This document shows, one piece after another, positions 45,587 to 54,374 of a stretch of 64,000 nucleotides of DNA; the first letter of the stretch is position 1, and every line of letters starts with the position of its first letter. The notes below the pieces were generated by a model. The model was not told where the DNA came from and did no database searches. It saw only the letters and a program-made list of their open reading frames with translations. This DNA is from an uncultured Lachnospiraceae bacterium (lineage in GTDB: Bacteria > Bacillota > Clostridia > Lachnospirales > Lachnospiraceae), in NCBI GenBank assembly GCA_947245585.1, contig CAMXPV010000001.1, positions 62,001 through 126,000 of the forward strand, read 5' to 3'. Position numbers and translations under genes: made by a program.

Positions 45587-45671
45587 GTTTTTTACCTCCT
45601 ACTAGAATTTTTATTTTTCAAGGTTCGATATTCCGCACTTCCGTGCGGCGGCTAATTTTTTAAGATAGCCT

Positions 45672-45866
45672 TTAATGTTTGATAATCTCTGCCAGCGGAA
45701 CATTTAATCCTGCTGCAATCTTTCCAGCAGTTCTCGGCTCACAGGTGCCACGACGAGTGATTATGCTGATGTTCTGGCGGGAAATCCCACACCGTTCTGC
45801 AAGCGTGGATTTTGTAATTCCCTGTTCAGCCAGGATTGCTTCGATTCGTTCACTGCTAATCCTCAT
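45672..45866 (-). CDS. Cro/XRE-family small regulator
   Basis: A 64-residue protein that is essentially one helix-turn-helix: SERIEAILAEQGITKSTLAE, RCGISRQNISIITRRG. ATG 45866 has GGAGG upstream. It is divergent from the larger XRE regulator at 46075; together they probably form the switch that controls the leftward helicase/int genes and the rightward genes. Confidence 0.8.
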   Translation of the reverse strand: MRISSERIEAILAEQGITKSTLAERCGISRQNISIITRRGTCEPRTAGKIAAGLNVPLAEIIKH

Positions 45867-45904
45867 GTGCAAATCCTCCTTCCTACCATTCTGTTTTTAC
45901 ACAT

Positions 45905-46042
45905 ATTATCTATGTGGTAAATTAATTGTACAATAAGATAATATGAATGTCAACAACTTTTTATCAAAAAAGATAATTAATTATCTATCAAGATATTTTC
46001 AGGCGAGAGAATTTTTGTCAGCCACTTTGACAATGAGATAAT
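45905..46042. promoter_or_regulatory. operator region between divergent regulators
   Basis: The heptamer AGATAAT or its complement occurs at 45905-45911, 45936-45942, 45971-45986 (a perfect 16-bp palindrome AGATAATTAATTATCT) and 46036-46042. The A+T-rich stretch separates the two XRE regulators and is the likely binding site of one or both. Confidence 0.55.
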
Positions 46043-46074
46043 TCAATGTTAAACTATAATTGGAGGTGCAGAAC

Positions 46075-47079
46075 ATGACAACAGGAGAAAAAATTAAGAC
46101 CTACCGCAAAAAGAAAGGAATGACGCAGACAGAACTGGCGGAAGCGACCGGCAGCACAACGGTTGCAATCAGCCGCTATGAACTGGGGCAGCGTGAAGCC
46201 CGTTATTCGCTTTTGAAGGCCATCGCAAAGGCATTGGATGCGCCGGAAGAGGAATTTCTGGAGTCCTACCCAAAAGAGCCTTTAAAAATTTCAGAATATA
46301 AAGAACGCCTGTCTGCCGTTGAAAACGGGCTGCGTGATGCAGCACAGGCAGAAGAACCGACTGTGCAGATTGAAATAATCAGGCGCACACAAAGAGCCTT
46401 TTCACAGTTGCTTGATGAAGAACGTTTCGCCCTAAAAATTTTGGAAGAAACCCGTTATAATGAAACAGGGCTGATAGAGACACGGATGGACTCTATGCAG
46501 GGCAAACTTTTAAAGGCCTTTAACAGGCTGAATCAGGATGCACAGGAAAAAGCTATAGAGCGCATTGGGGAAATGGGGCTGGTGTTTGATTACCAACGTC
46601 CATCTCTATCAAATTCATTACAGAACTATATTTATAATAATTATCAGCAGATATATGAAGTGTCTAATGATACAAAATTACAGGAGGCATACGAATCTGA
46701 AGATGATAAAGAGGTCGAGGCGGATATCCGGCATATTCTCTTGGTAAGGGAGAAGAACGGATGCAGGAGCGAATGGCACTTCTATTATTATAAGTTCTCT
46801 GGCCGGCCAGCCGATTCCGCTGTTAAGGAAATAGTCAGCCAGTGTGAAAGCTATGATAATAAACAGGACAAGTATTCCTTTGTGCTTGATGATTTGGATT
46901 CCTATAACCAGTTTATCAGCTGCCATATGGATATCACAGCCCAAATCGAAAATAACCCATATAGTGATTTAATGGGCGAACAGGCGGAAATCACTTTCTT
47001 CCTTATTAATAAAGACACGTGGGAGATTAAGGACATGGAAAGCTCGAACAAGTACACGGCCCAGCCAGACGATATATAA
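46075..47079 (+). CDS. XRE-family transcriptional regulator with long C-terminal domain
   Basis: A 334-residue protein: HTH (about 5-60: MTQTELAEATGSTTVAISRY), then an unrecognised helical middle and a mixed C-terminal domain (about 200-334). ATG 46075 has GGAGG 6 nt upstream. Size recalls phage/ICE repressors, but no peptidase or metal site is visible, so it is not a typical ImmR/ImmA pair. Confidence 0.8.
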   Translation: MTTGEKIKTYRKKKGMTQTELAEATGSTTVAISRYELGQREARYSLLKAIAKALDAPEEEFLESYPKEPLKISEYKERLSAVENGLRDAAQAEEPTVQIEIIRRTQRAFSQLLDEERFALKILEETRYNETGLIETRMDSMQGKLLKAFNRLNQDAQEKAIERIGEMGLVFDYQRPSLSNSLQNYIYNNYQQIYEVSNDTKLQEAYESEDDKEVEADIRHILLVREKNGCRSEWHFYYYKFSGRPADSAVKEIVSQCESYDNKQDKYSFVLDDLDSYNQFISCHMDITAQIENNPYSDLMGEQAEITFFLINKDTWEIKDMESSNKYTAQPDDI

Positions 47080-47100
47080 GCAGCCTCAAAATCACGGAAA

Positions 47101-47144
47101 CAGCACCCATCACTTTATAGTGGTCAGGGTGCTGTTTTTTTTTT
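47101..47144 (+). terminator. Rho-independent terminator after the XRE regulator
   Basis: CAGCACCC (47101-47108) pairs with GGGTGCTG (47127-47134) and is followed by ten T. Confidence 0.85.
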
Positions 47145-47225
47145 GTGCGTTTTTGTTTCATCCGCCACCTATCACAGCACCGTCCCGGTGCCGGTTACTC
47201 CCGAAGAAAGGAGGATTGATTTCAT

Positions 47226-47348
47226 ATGGAAGCGATAGATGATTATGAAAGCCGGAAAAAGAAACGGAATAATATTTCAAAAATTTGCGGTTTACTCCGC
47301 ACGTCTGGCGAAAAAACGCAAACAACAAAACTGAAAAGGAGGAAATAA
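47226..47348 (+). CDS. 40-residue basic peptide
   Basis: ATG 47226 lies 9 nt after AAAGGAGG. The ORF encodes a Lys/Arg-rich peptide (YESRKKKRNN ... LKRRK) and its stop comes 6 bp before the DUF5688 gene, whose RBS (AAAGGAGG) it contains. It may be a leader peptide or a small protein; no family. Confidence 0.4.
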   Translation: MEAIDDYESRKKKRNNISKICGLLRTSGEKTQTTKLKRRK

Positions 47349-47354
47349 AGAGCT

Positions 47355-48272
47355 ATGGATGATGAAAACAAATTCCTGTTTTCGCAGAAGATACAGACCA
47401 TGGAAGCCTTTGCGGAGTTCTTCCAGGCCGTGTTTGCCGCATCCCGCCCCGAAATAACCGTGGAAATCGTCCGCGGCAAGAACGTGATCGGACTCGCCCT
47501 CATGACCGGGGATAAAATCCTATCGCCCATGGTGCGCCTTGATACCCTCTATGATAAATACATAGATGGCTACAGCCTGTGGAAGGTTTTCTGTGAAATC
47601 ACTTCGGCATATGATGAATACGATTCCCGGAACAGCACGGGCATCGTGGCAGCCGTAGAGGATTTTGAGCTGGTACGCCACCGTATCTGCTATCGGTTTA
47701 TGAACTATGAGAAAAATAAAGAGCTGCTGGAAACAATGCCGCACGTGCGCTGGCTTGACCTGGCGATTGTGCTGTATATCCCCGTGGCGGCCCATGACGG
47801 CAAAGGCCTATACCTGGCGGTGGATGACGCATTGATAGAGAAATGGGGGATTGCAGACACGGAGGCGCTATTTGTGGAGGCTTATGCCAATACACCCAAA
47901 ATCTTCCCCGGTTCCATACGTGATATGGAGGACGTGTTTAAGCAGGATTACGACAACGCACCTGAAACGGGATATGAGGATAACGGCGAGCGAATGTACA
48001 TAGCGACCAACACAGAGAAATTTTACGGGGCGGCCGTGGTGCTCTATGACGGGCTGCTGGAATCCTTCGCGCGGGAAATCGGCAGGAGCCTCTACATCCT
48101 TCCAACTTCCATCAGCGAAATGACCCTTGTTGCGGACGTGGATGAGGCGAACCCGGCAGAGTTGAGGGCAGTCCTTAAAAACGTCAACTTTGAGACCACG
48201 GAAGAAAAGGACTTTCTATCCAATAATGTCTACTACTTTGACCGGGGAACCGGCAACATCAGTATCGTTTAA
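47355..48272 (+). CDS. DUF5688-family protein
   Basis: A 305-residue soluble protein typical of Lachnospiraceae/Clostridia integrative elements: MRLDTLYDKYIDG-type segment, ICYRFMNYEKNKELLETMPH, LDLAIVLYIPV, then a C-terminal SLYILPTSISEM and DFLSNNVYYFDRGTGNISIV. A diverged second copy is at 54375-55283. Function of the family is not known. First large gene of the rightward module. Confidence 0.75.
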   Translation: MDDENKFLFSQKIQTMEAFAEFFQAVFAASRPEITVEIVRGKNVIGLALMTGDKILSPMVRLDTLYDKYIDGYSLWKVFCEITSAYDEYDSRNSTGIVAAVEDFELVRHRICYRFMNYEKNKELLETMPHVRWLDLAIVLYIPVAAHDGKGLYLAVDDALIEKWGIADTEALFVEAYANTPKIFPGSIRDMEDVFKQDYDNAPETGYEDNGERMYIATNTEKFYGAAVVLYDGLLESFAREIGRSLYILPTSISEMTLVADVDEANPAELRAVLKNVNFETTEEKDFLSNNVYYFDRGTGNISIV

Positions 48273-48325
48273 AACGTCCGGGGGCTTTATGCCCCCAGGA
48301 TTCACCGTACAGGAAAGGAGAAAAA

Positions 48326-49300
48326 ATGGATAACGTGAAATACTATGAAATCAATGAGGATGCGGCAAGGCGTGCAAAAGATTTGAACAGCTTTTCGGAG
48401 TACAAACCCGGCAGCGCCACTGCGGAATATAAAATGATGGTTGACAGGGCGGCCGAGGTTGCGGAAAACCAGAAAAAGCAGGTTGACCCCATGTACCATG
48501 AAAAAATCGACAGGCTGCTTGACACTTATTCCCGCAGGCTGGCACAGAACATGAACAACGGGTACACCATTGACGCCAGAGTCCCCTCTGTCCTAATCTG
48601 CGGGCCTGCCAACTTCCCCACACGCAAAAAAGAAAAGCAGAACGCCGCCCGTGACAGGAACATGCAGGAGTGGAGGGAGATTCAGAAAATCCTTGACAAA
48701 ATAAGGGGCGTTGGCACAGGTGGGATAAGCGCGGATGACCCGGATGCCGTTGGCAAGCTGAAAACCAAACTGGAAAATCTGGAAGAATCACAGGAGACAA
48801 TGAAGCTGGTCAACAGTTATTTCCGGGAGAAAGGCACGCTTGACGGTTGTCCTTTCCTCACAACGGAACAAGCTGAAAGCCTGAAATCCGATATGGCGGC
48901 AAAATGGCATTATGGCAGGGCTCCCTACCTTCCGTGGCAGCTCTCCAACAACGGGGCTGAAATCCGCAGGGCCAGACAGAGAATTGAAGAACTGGAACGG
49001 AAAGCGGAGACCGTTTATGTCGGATGGGAATTTGACGGCGGATATGTGGAACCAGACAAAGAGGATAACCGGCTCCGGATATACTTTGATGAAAAGCCGG
49101 ACGAAGCTACACGCTCCGAATTAAAGAGCAGCGGCTTTAAATGGTCCCCGAAAGCGGGCGCGTGGCAGAGGCAGCTCACGGCAAACGCTTTTTATGCCGC
49201 TGACCACCTCCTCTTTATCCAGCCGCTGACAGGGGAGAAGCCTACGGAGCTACAGAGGAAGCACACGGGAACGGATGAAGGAGGGAGCTGGGATGAATGA
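48326..49300 (+). CDS. conserved element protein with DUF3560-like C-terminus
   Basis: A 324-residue soluble, highly charged protein: helical N-terminal half (AAEVAENQKKQVDPMYHEKI), central coiled coil (about 120-165), and a C-terminal strand-helix module LRIYFDEKPDEATRSELKSS followed by GFKWSPKAGAWQRQL, a pattern I know from element-borne DUF3560-type proteins. RBS AAAGGAG. Its end overlaps the next ORF by 8 nt. Function unknown. Confidence 0.6.
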   Translation: MDNVKYYEINEDAARRAKDLNSFSEYKPGSATAEYKMMVDRAAEVAENQKKQVDPMYHEKIDRLLDTYSRRLAQNMNNGYTIDARVPSVLICGPANFPTRKKEKQNAARDRNMQEWREIQKILDKIRGVGTGGISADDPDAVGKLKTKLENLEESQETMKLVNSYFREKGTLDGCPFLTTEQAESLKSDMAAKWHYGRAPYLPWQLSNNGAEIRRARQRIEELERKAETVYVGWEFDGGYVEPDKEDNRLRIYFDEKPDEATRSELKSSGFKWSPKAGAWQRQLTANAFYAADHLLFIQPLTGEKPTELQRKHTGTDEGGSWDE

Positions 49301-49607
49301 CGGCAGAAATGAGCGGCTGTATGGGAAAATGCACGCTGAACAGGAACAGTATAAAACATGGCTGATAGGGCAGCCGCCGCAGGAAATCCTCTCACACGCC
49401 TATGAGTATTCCGTGCGCGAGGATATCCTTATGGCCATGGAATATACGGAGTTCACCCCTGCACAGGTGGGTGCCCTGCTTGGCTCCCCGGCTCCCCTTG
49501 CGGACGTGTACCGTTTATGGGAGAAAAGGGAAAGCGGGCACATGGAAGAAATCATATCCACAGTGGAAGGATGTGCGGATGCCTTAATCCGGGGAAGCTC
49601 TGGCTGA
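49293..49607 (+). CDS. DUF3848-family protein
   Basis: A 104-residue helical protein with the family pattern AYEYSVREDILMAMEYTEF, ALLGSPAPLADVYRLWEKRE and a closing MEEIISTVE. ATG 49293 has GGAGGG upstream and overlaps the previous gene. Common in integrative elements of this group; function unknown. Confidence 0.75.
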   Translation: MNDGRNERLYGKMHAEQEQYKTWLIGQPPQEILSHAYEYSVREDILMAMEYTEFTPAQVGALLGSPAPLADVYRLWEKRESGHMEEIISTVEGCADALIRGSSG

Positions 49608-49652
49608 GCTTCCCCCATGGCGTACAAGCACAGGCTAAGGAAAGGAGGCCAT

Positions 49653-49844
49653 ATGGAGAAAAAGGAATTTATCAAAGTGTTAGAGGCCACCCTGCTTTGC
49701 GCGGAACTGGATATCACCGGGCTGTCATTGGTAGACGATAACACGGTGCAGATTACGTTTAAAGGGGGCGGCAAAAGGCGTGTGAACATTGAGGCGGACA
49801 GTTACGGCGCAATTATACAGGATGTCATGGCACACGCGTTCTGA
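49653..49844 (+). CDS. 63-residue protein of unknown function
   Basis: ATG 49653 has AGGAGG upstream. The peptide is acidic to neutral, strand-rich in the middle (GLSLVDDNTVQITFKGGGKR) and ends HAF. It follows the DUF3848 gene by 45 bp in the same direction. No family I can name with certainty. Confidence 0.6.
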   Translation: MEKKEFIKVLEATLLCAELDITGLSLVDDNTVQITFKGGGKRRVNIEADSYGAIIQDVMAHAF

Positions 49845-49896
49845 TGCCCCGGTTCCGTGCCAGGCTCCCTGGCATGCAGGGGGCAGGTATAGTAAA

Positions 49897-50021
49897 AGAT
49901 AGGTCTATTATTATCAGGCACAAGGGAAAAACTGTTCCGGGTTGTGCCGGGCTTTTATATAAGACCTAACTTTTTATCCATAGTAGACATAAATAAAATA
50001 GCCCGGAACAGCCCGGAACAG
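49897..50021 (+). repeat. structured repeat with pseudoknot-like layout, copy 1
   Basis: In order: A AGATAGGTCT (49897-49906), B GGCACAA (49917-49923), C CTGTTCCGGG (49932-49941), B' TTGTGCC (49942-49948), A' AGACCTA (49962-49968), then two C' copies CCCGGAACAG (50002-50011 and 50012-50021). A pairs with A', B with B', and the loop sequence C pairs perfectly over 10 bp with either C'. As RNA this would be a pseudoknot. The same order occurs at 56634-56757. It precedes the gene at 50101. Confidence 0.6.
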
Positions 50022-50100
50022 AAAGGCATCCCCCAGTTGTATCCGAAACATTCCCCTGCTATACTTGTGTTATCAAAATCAATCTTGGAGGTACATATAT

Positions 50101-50484
50101 ATGTTATCGACTTATGAAGATTATTTATCCCAGCCGGGGAGCCTCACATGGGAAGAAATGCTTTCCCTGCATAAACAGATGGCGGCAGAAACCGGGCAGG
50201 ATGAAGATGCCGCTGATTTATACAAAGATTTACTTTCCGCAGCAGCGAAATATTCCGAATCACGCGCCCACTGGCATTTATGGGATAAAGACAAAAAACT
50301 TGCAGAGGATTCCACCCGGACTTCCCGCCACAATCATGTCATCGACTGCTTTAACATCCTCGCACGGTATCTGCGGACAAAAGGCAATCCTGCCGCATGG
50401 CGTGACGTGCTTGGGGAGGATAGGAGGCGCATTGGTGATTTCGCGTGTTTTCTTATTTTTGTCGAAAGCCTGAACGCCAGATAG
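50101..50484 (+). CDS. 127-residue helical protein of unknown function
   Basis: ATG 50101 has GGAGG 9 nt upstream. The product is soluble and helical (SLTWEEMLSLHKQM, AWRDVLGEDRRRIGDFACFL). No family recognised. It lies directly downstream of pseudoknot-like element copy 1, which could control it. Confidence 0.6.
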   Translation: MLSTYEDYLSQPGSLTWEEMLSLHKQMAAETGQDEDAADLYKDLLSAAAKYSESRAHWHLWDKDKKLAEDSTRTSRHNHVIDCFNILARYLRTKGNPAAWRDVLGEDRRRIGDFACFLIFVESLNAR

Positions 50485-50600
50485 TTTCCCCTTTTGAGGG
50501 ATTCCGCCCCCGCACAGGGGAAAAGCAGGAAGAAAAAGAGGCGGTTACTACGTTATAAGCCCCTGCTACTACGTAAAATTTCGACCCTGTGGGCTTCCCT

Positions 50601-50846
50601 GATTCGCACAAAGCCAATAACCATACGGTTTTACGAGAATTTAAGGCACGCTACTACGGTTACTACGCAATTTTCCGAAAAAACTTTTTATATAGTATAT
50701 ATTATATTATTATTTTCTCTATATATTATTTTAAATATTTATCGTAGTTAGCGTAGTAATTAGGCTGAAACCATTGTAAACACTGGCTTCCAGCCACTAC
50801 GCTGTGCATTTTGAAGCGTAGTCGTAACGTAGTTAGCGTAGTAGTT
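50601..50846. repeat. iteron-like, AT-rich region, copy 1 (candidate replication origin)
   Basis: Nearly identical to 61914-62151. TACTACG iterons face one way on the left (also 50546 and 50567, just outside) and CGTAGTA/CGTAGTT iterons face the other way on the right (50742-50758, 50816-50843). Between them is an A+T core (50676-50740). It lies just downstream of the RepL-like gene. Iterons around an A+T-rich core are typical of theta origins; function is inferred. Confidence 0.6.
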
Positions 50847-50883
50847 CCTCATCCTCTTTCCCCTTGTGCCCCGGCAGGGCATA

Positions 50884-51486
50884 TCAGGATTTTTCTCTTG
50901 GCTTAGGCCCCGTCTTTCTTTTTGGGGCGAGCCTTTTCTCGATTTCCCTCTTTTCCCTTTCAAGGCGTTTCACCTGTGCCAGCGCTTCGTTAAGCTCTTT
51001 TTCCTTATCCTCCAGCTTCACCATCAGCTCCAGCTTCTCCGCCTCGTCAGGCACGCCGTTCCGGTTCGCCCTCCTGGCATCCTTGTAAATGCCAAGGACG
51101 GCAGCCCGGCTTTGATGCCTCCCACGGAACGCGACATCAGGGTTTACCATAATCCCGTGCCCTGTCCTGCACAGGAAGTTGTCCTTTTCCAGCGTCTCCA
51201 CGGTCCTCACCACCGTCTGGAGGGAGGATTTCGAGCCCTCCGCTATCTCCTTATATGTGTGCCTGACCTCATTGGCAGGCGTCATGTTCCCCAGAATCCA
51301 CAACGCCACCTGCATCTTCTGCCCGGCTATCCCTTTTATGGTCTTTGTGAAATTCTTTATGAATATTTTCTGGAAGTTCTTATCCGCCCATGTGCTCGCG
51401 GTATGGGTGAGGGTGAGCTCTTCGCCCGTCTCCGTGTCTATGACCTTTTTCTCTTTCGGGCGGCTGTATGCGGTTTTTGTGTTCAT
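50884..51486 (-). CDS. RepL-family replication protein
   Basis: A 200-residue protein resembling Firmicutes plasmid RepL: winged-helix core (KNFTKTIKGIAGQKMQVALW, YKEIAEGSKSSLQTVVRTVE, FLCRTGHGIMVNPDVAFRG) and a coiled-coil, Lys/Arg-rich C-terminus (about 145-200). RBS AAAGGAG. A homologue begins at 63626. With the neighbouring iteron-like region it may let the excised element replicate. Confidence 0.75.
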   Translation of the reverse strand: MNTKTAYSRPKEKKVIDTETGEELTLTHTASTWADKNFQKIFIKNFTKTIKGIAGQKMQVALWILGNMTPANEVRHTYKEIAEGSKSSLQTVVRTVETLEKDNFLCRTGHGIMVNPDVAFRGRHQSRAAVLGIYKDARRANRNGVPDEAEKLELMVKLEDKEKELNEALAQVKRLEREKREIEKRLAPKRKTGPKPREKS

Positions 51487-51821
51487 GCCGTTTCTCCTTT
51501 AATGCGCCTGTTTTTGTATTAATATAACGTCAAAATGTTATGCGCACAAATATATATTTTAATTACCAGTTTTGGATATAACTCCAACTTACTACAAGAT
51601 ACCACCAAAGGCGCATAAATACAAGCGTTTCTGGCATTTTAAAAGCGTGTTTCAAATGTTGTGTTTCTTATCTATTATCCATTGCTTATTCCCCGCTCCT
51701 TTGTCGCGGGCCGGATAACAGCGCCCTACGGGCAGGGTTATCGCAGCTCACGCTGCCGGTTATTTCTAGGAATATACACAACGGCCCCCGGCAGGGGGCA
51801 TGGAAATGGAAGGAGGAAGGG
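51487..51821. other. hairpin-rich intergenic region
   Basis: No gene. It holds the 5' regions of the divergent repL-like gene and the gene at 51822. GATAAC (51714-51719) and GTTATC (51737-51742) flank GCCC-TAC-GGGC, forming a nested hairpin, and CCGGATAAC is partly repeated inversely as GCCGGTTAT (51754). A GGCCCCCGGCAGGGGGC hairpin precedes the RBS at about 51810. Possibly regulatory. Confidence 0.4.
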
Positions 51822-52424
51822 ATGAAATATGCGAAGATACCGCTGGATGAACGGCTTGGCAGGCTGTCCGGCTTCCAGCGCACCAACTGGGCGTATGCGC
51901 CAATAATCCGTGAATGGGCCGAAACGCCCATAGCCTCATACCTCGGAGAGGGAAGCAGGTACAGGTCTTTCCTGGGCCTCCTTGGCATCACGGGGGAAGG
52001 GGAAAGCGCCATGACATACGCCGGGGCAATGGCGCGCATAGGCACGTGGTTTGACGACGGCCGGCTCACGCACCTGACGGGGCAGGCGCTGCGCTGCCTG
52101 GCGGAGCCCCTGCTGGAAGCATACCGGGAACGGGGGAAAAAGCAGGGGAAGCCGCTTGAGGACGGGGCGCCTGGCGCCGCATGGCTCAGCATGGGCACGT
52201 ATTTCAATTATGTCACGCAGGCCTGCGGGCAGGGGGCGGCCGGGCATTACTGGGAGCTGCAAAAGAGCGCCCCCTGCAGGGGCATTGACAATGACCTGGT
52301 GGCGCAGGCCGCCGCAAAGGCGCTCACCGGGAAGTACCCGCCGGAAATCGGGGAGGAGCTCCTCTACCTGATTCTGGTGCGGCCCTACCGGGATGGCGCC
52401 CCATGGGAAGGAGGTAAAAAATGA
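51822..52424 (+). CDS. unrecognised protein coupled to ClpP-like gene
   Basis: A 200-residue soluble protein, G+C-rich. N-terminal half helical (RLSGFQRTNWAYAPIIREWA, SRYRSFLGLLGITGEGESA); C-terminal half contains a TYFNYVTQACGQGAAGHYW stretch. RBS GGAGG. Its stop overlaps the ClpP-like start (ATGA), so the two are coupled. No family recognised. Confidence 0.6.
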   Translation: MKYAKIPLDERLGRLSGFQRTNWAYAPIIREWAETPIASYLGEGSRYRSFLGLLGITGEGESAMTYAGAMARIGTWFDDGRLTHLTGQALRCLAEPLLEAYRERGKKQGKPLEDGAPGAAWLSMGTYFNYVTQACGQGAAGHYWELQKSAPCRGIDNDLVAQAAAKALTGKYPPEIGEELLYLILVRPYRDGAPWEGGKK

Positions 52425-53011
52425 ACCCATATCTGATAACGCCGAACATCATCAAGGAAACGGCCAACGGCACCACCTACTGCCCGATTCAGGACGAGCT
52501 CTTCACGGCGCAGCGTTCCGTGGAGGTGGTGGGCGAGATAACAAAGGATTCCGTCTATTCGCTTATCCTGCAGCTGCGCTGCCTGCACCATTCCGCACCG
52601 GGAAAGGAAATCACCATGTACATCAACAGCCCCGGCGGCTCCGTGTGTGACGGGCTTGCGCTGTATGACGTGATGGCGGCCGTAAAATGCCCAATCCGCA
52701 CGGTGTGCGTCGGCATGGCGGCTTCCATGGGAGCCCTGCTGTTCGTGGCCGGGAATGTACGCGAGATGCTCCCACACGCGGAGGTGATGATACACGACCC
52801 GCTCATCACGGGAATCAGCGGCAGCGCCTTATCCATAGAGGAATCCAGCAGGCGGCTGATGAACATCCGGCAGACCACGGCCGGAATCCTTGCGGGGCAC
52901 ACGGGCCACACCATAGAAGAAATCTATGAAAAGACACGGCAGGACAGCTATTTCAATGCAGAAGAAGCCGTTGCATGGGGGCTTGCCGACCGCATCATCA
53001 CAGAGATTTAA
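52421..53011 (+). CDS. ClpP-like serine protease
   Basis: A 196-residue ClpP homologue of normal length. The triad is in place: Ser102 in GMAASMGALL, His125 in MIHDP, Asp175 in RQDSYFNAEEA; the oxyanion-loop INSPGGSV is also present. ClpP forms a barrel that degrades proteins fed by Clp ATPases; no such ATPase is nearby, so it may use host ClpX/ClpC or serve a special role. It lies 16 bp before the coupling-protein gene. Confidence 0.9.
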   Translation: MNPYLITPNIIKETANGTTYCPIQDELFTAQRSVEVVGEITKDSVYSLILQLRCLHHSAPGKEITMYINSPGGSVCDGLALYDVMAAVKCPIRTVCVGMAASMGALLFVAGNVREMLPHAEVMIHDPLITGISGSALSIEESSRRLMNIRQTTAGILAGHTGHTIEEIYEKTRQDSYFNAEEAVAWGLADRIITEI

Positions 53012-53027
53012 AGGAGGAACGTAATAC

Positions 53028-54320
53028 ATGGAAGAAACATACCGCATCCTTGCGGAGGGCCATACGGTCAGCAACAACACATGGCTGACCGGCCTGAACA
53101 ACAACGACCTGATAATCGGCCCGTCCGGCTCCGGCAAGACAAGGGGCTACGTCAAGCCGAACATCCTGCAGTGCAGTGAGAGCATGGTGATAACCGACAC
53201 GAAAGGCGTGCTCTGCCAGGAGGTGGGGCCCGTGCTGGAGAGGGAGGGCTACAGGGTCATGGAGCTGAACCTTGCCGACTGTGCAGCCTCCCCCTATGGG
53301 TATAACCCCCTTGCGTACATCCGGCGTGACTGTAACGGGAACTGTTCACAGAAAGATATTTTGACCCTCGCCGCCTGCATGGTGCCCGTTGAAACGGAGG
53401 ATGACCCCTTTTGGGAGCTTATGGCAAGGATGTATTTGGAATCCGCCATCAGCTACGCCCTTGAGGCCCTGCCGGAGCAGGAATGCCACATGGGGAGCGT
53501 CCTGCGGCTTGTCGCGGAGATGGGCAGGAACGGGAAATATAAAAGGCTGATGGATGAGATGGCATTGGCTGACCCGGACAGCTTCGCGTTATCCCGCTGC
53601 AGGATGTCGCAGTCCGCCGTGGACGGAGCAGACCGGACGGCAGCCTGTGTCTTCAGCTTCCTGACCTCAAAGCTGTCGCCGTTTTCCTTTGACGGTGCCA
53701 AAAAGCTGTTCACGCACCAGCAGAAAATCAACATCAAGCGCCTTGGCCGGGAAAAGACTGCCGTGTTTTTGACCATTTCCGACACGGACAGCTCGCTGTA
53801 CCGCCTTGCCAGCCTGTTTTACACGCAGGCCCTGCACACGCTCTGCGCCCTTGCGGACAAAAGCCCGTTCCACCGGCTGAGAATCCCGGTGCGGTTTTAT
53901 CTGGACGATTTCGCCTCAAATGTCGTGATCGGTGACTTTGACCGGATTATTTCAGTGATACGCTCCCGCGAAATCTCCGCAAGTGTCATCATCCAGTCGC
54001 TCTCCCAGCTGGAATCCATCTACGGGCAGGCTAAGGCGATGACCATTTTAAACAACTGCGACAACGTGCTCTGCCTTGGAGCGGGGCGGGATATGGAGAC
54101 GGCAAAATATATCAGCTTCCAGACAAATAAGCCCGTGAGCGCGGTCCTGAACACGCCATTAAGCGAGGCGTGGCTCCTGACCCGTGGGAAGCCCGCGGAG
54201 CAGGTGCGGAAATACGACTTGAAATCGCACAGGCTTTATAACCGGCTCCCGGAGACAGAACGGGTACAGCCGGGATATGGAAAAAACATAACGGAATACC
54301 AACCAGAGGCCATGCCTTAA
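53028..54320 (+). CDS. VirD4/TraG-type coupling protein
   Basis: A 430-residue protein with Walker A GPSGSGKTRG (about 33-42), the family segment MVITDTKG, Walker B-like FYLDDFAS and the SQLESIYG/NNCDNVLCLG end motifs of type IV coupling ATPases. These bring the relaxase-DNA complex to the conjugation channel. It lacks the N-terminal membrane domain of typical VirD4 (about 600 residues), so it may be recruited by a separate membrane partner. RBS AAAGGAGG. Confidence 0.9.
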   Translation: MEETYRILAEGHTVSNNTWLTGLNNNDLIIGPSGSGKTRGYVKPNILQCSESMVITDTKGVLCQEVGPVLEREGYRVMELNLADCAASPYGYNPLAYIRRDCNGNCSQKDILTLAACMVPVETEDDPFWELMARMYLESAISYALEALPEQECHMGSVLRLVAEMGRNGKYKRLMDEMALADPDSFALSRCRMSQSAVDGADRTAACVFSFLTSKLSPFSFDGAKKLFTHQQKINIKRLGREKTAVFLTISDTDSSLYRLASLFYTQALHTLCALADKSPFHRLRIPVRFYLDDFASNVVIGDFDRIISVIRSREISASVIIQSLSQLESIYGQAKAMTILNNCDNVLCLGAGRDMETAKYISFQTNKPVSAVLNTPLSEAWLLTRGKPAEQVRKYDLKSHRLYNRLPETERVQPGYGKNITEYQPEAMP

Positions 54321-54321
54321 A

Positions 54322-54345
54322 GCCCCGCCGAAAACAGGGGTTTTT
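54322..54345 (+). terminator. possible weak terminator after the coupling protein gene
   Basis: CCCC (54322-54325) and GGGG (54336-54339) with TTTTTT following. The stem is short, so read-through is likely. Confidence 0.35.
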
Positions 54346-54374
54346 TGTGCGCCTACAAAAAGGAGGAAAACACT

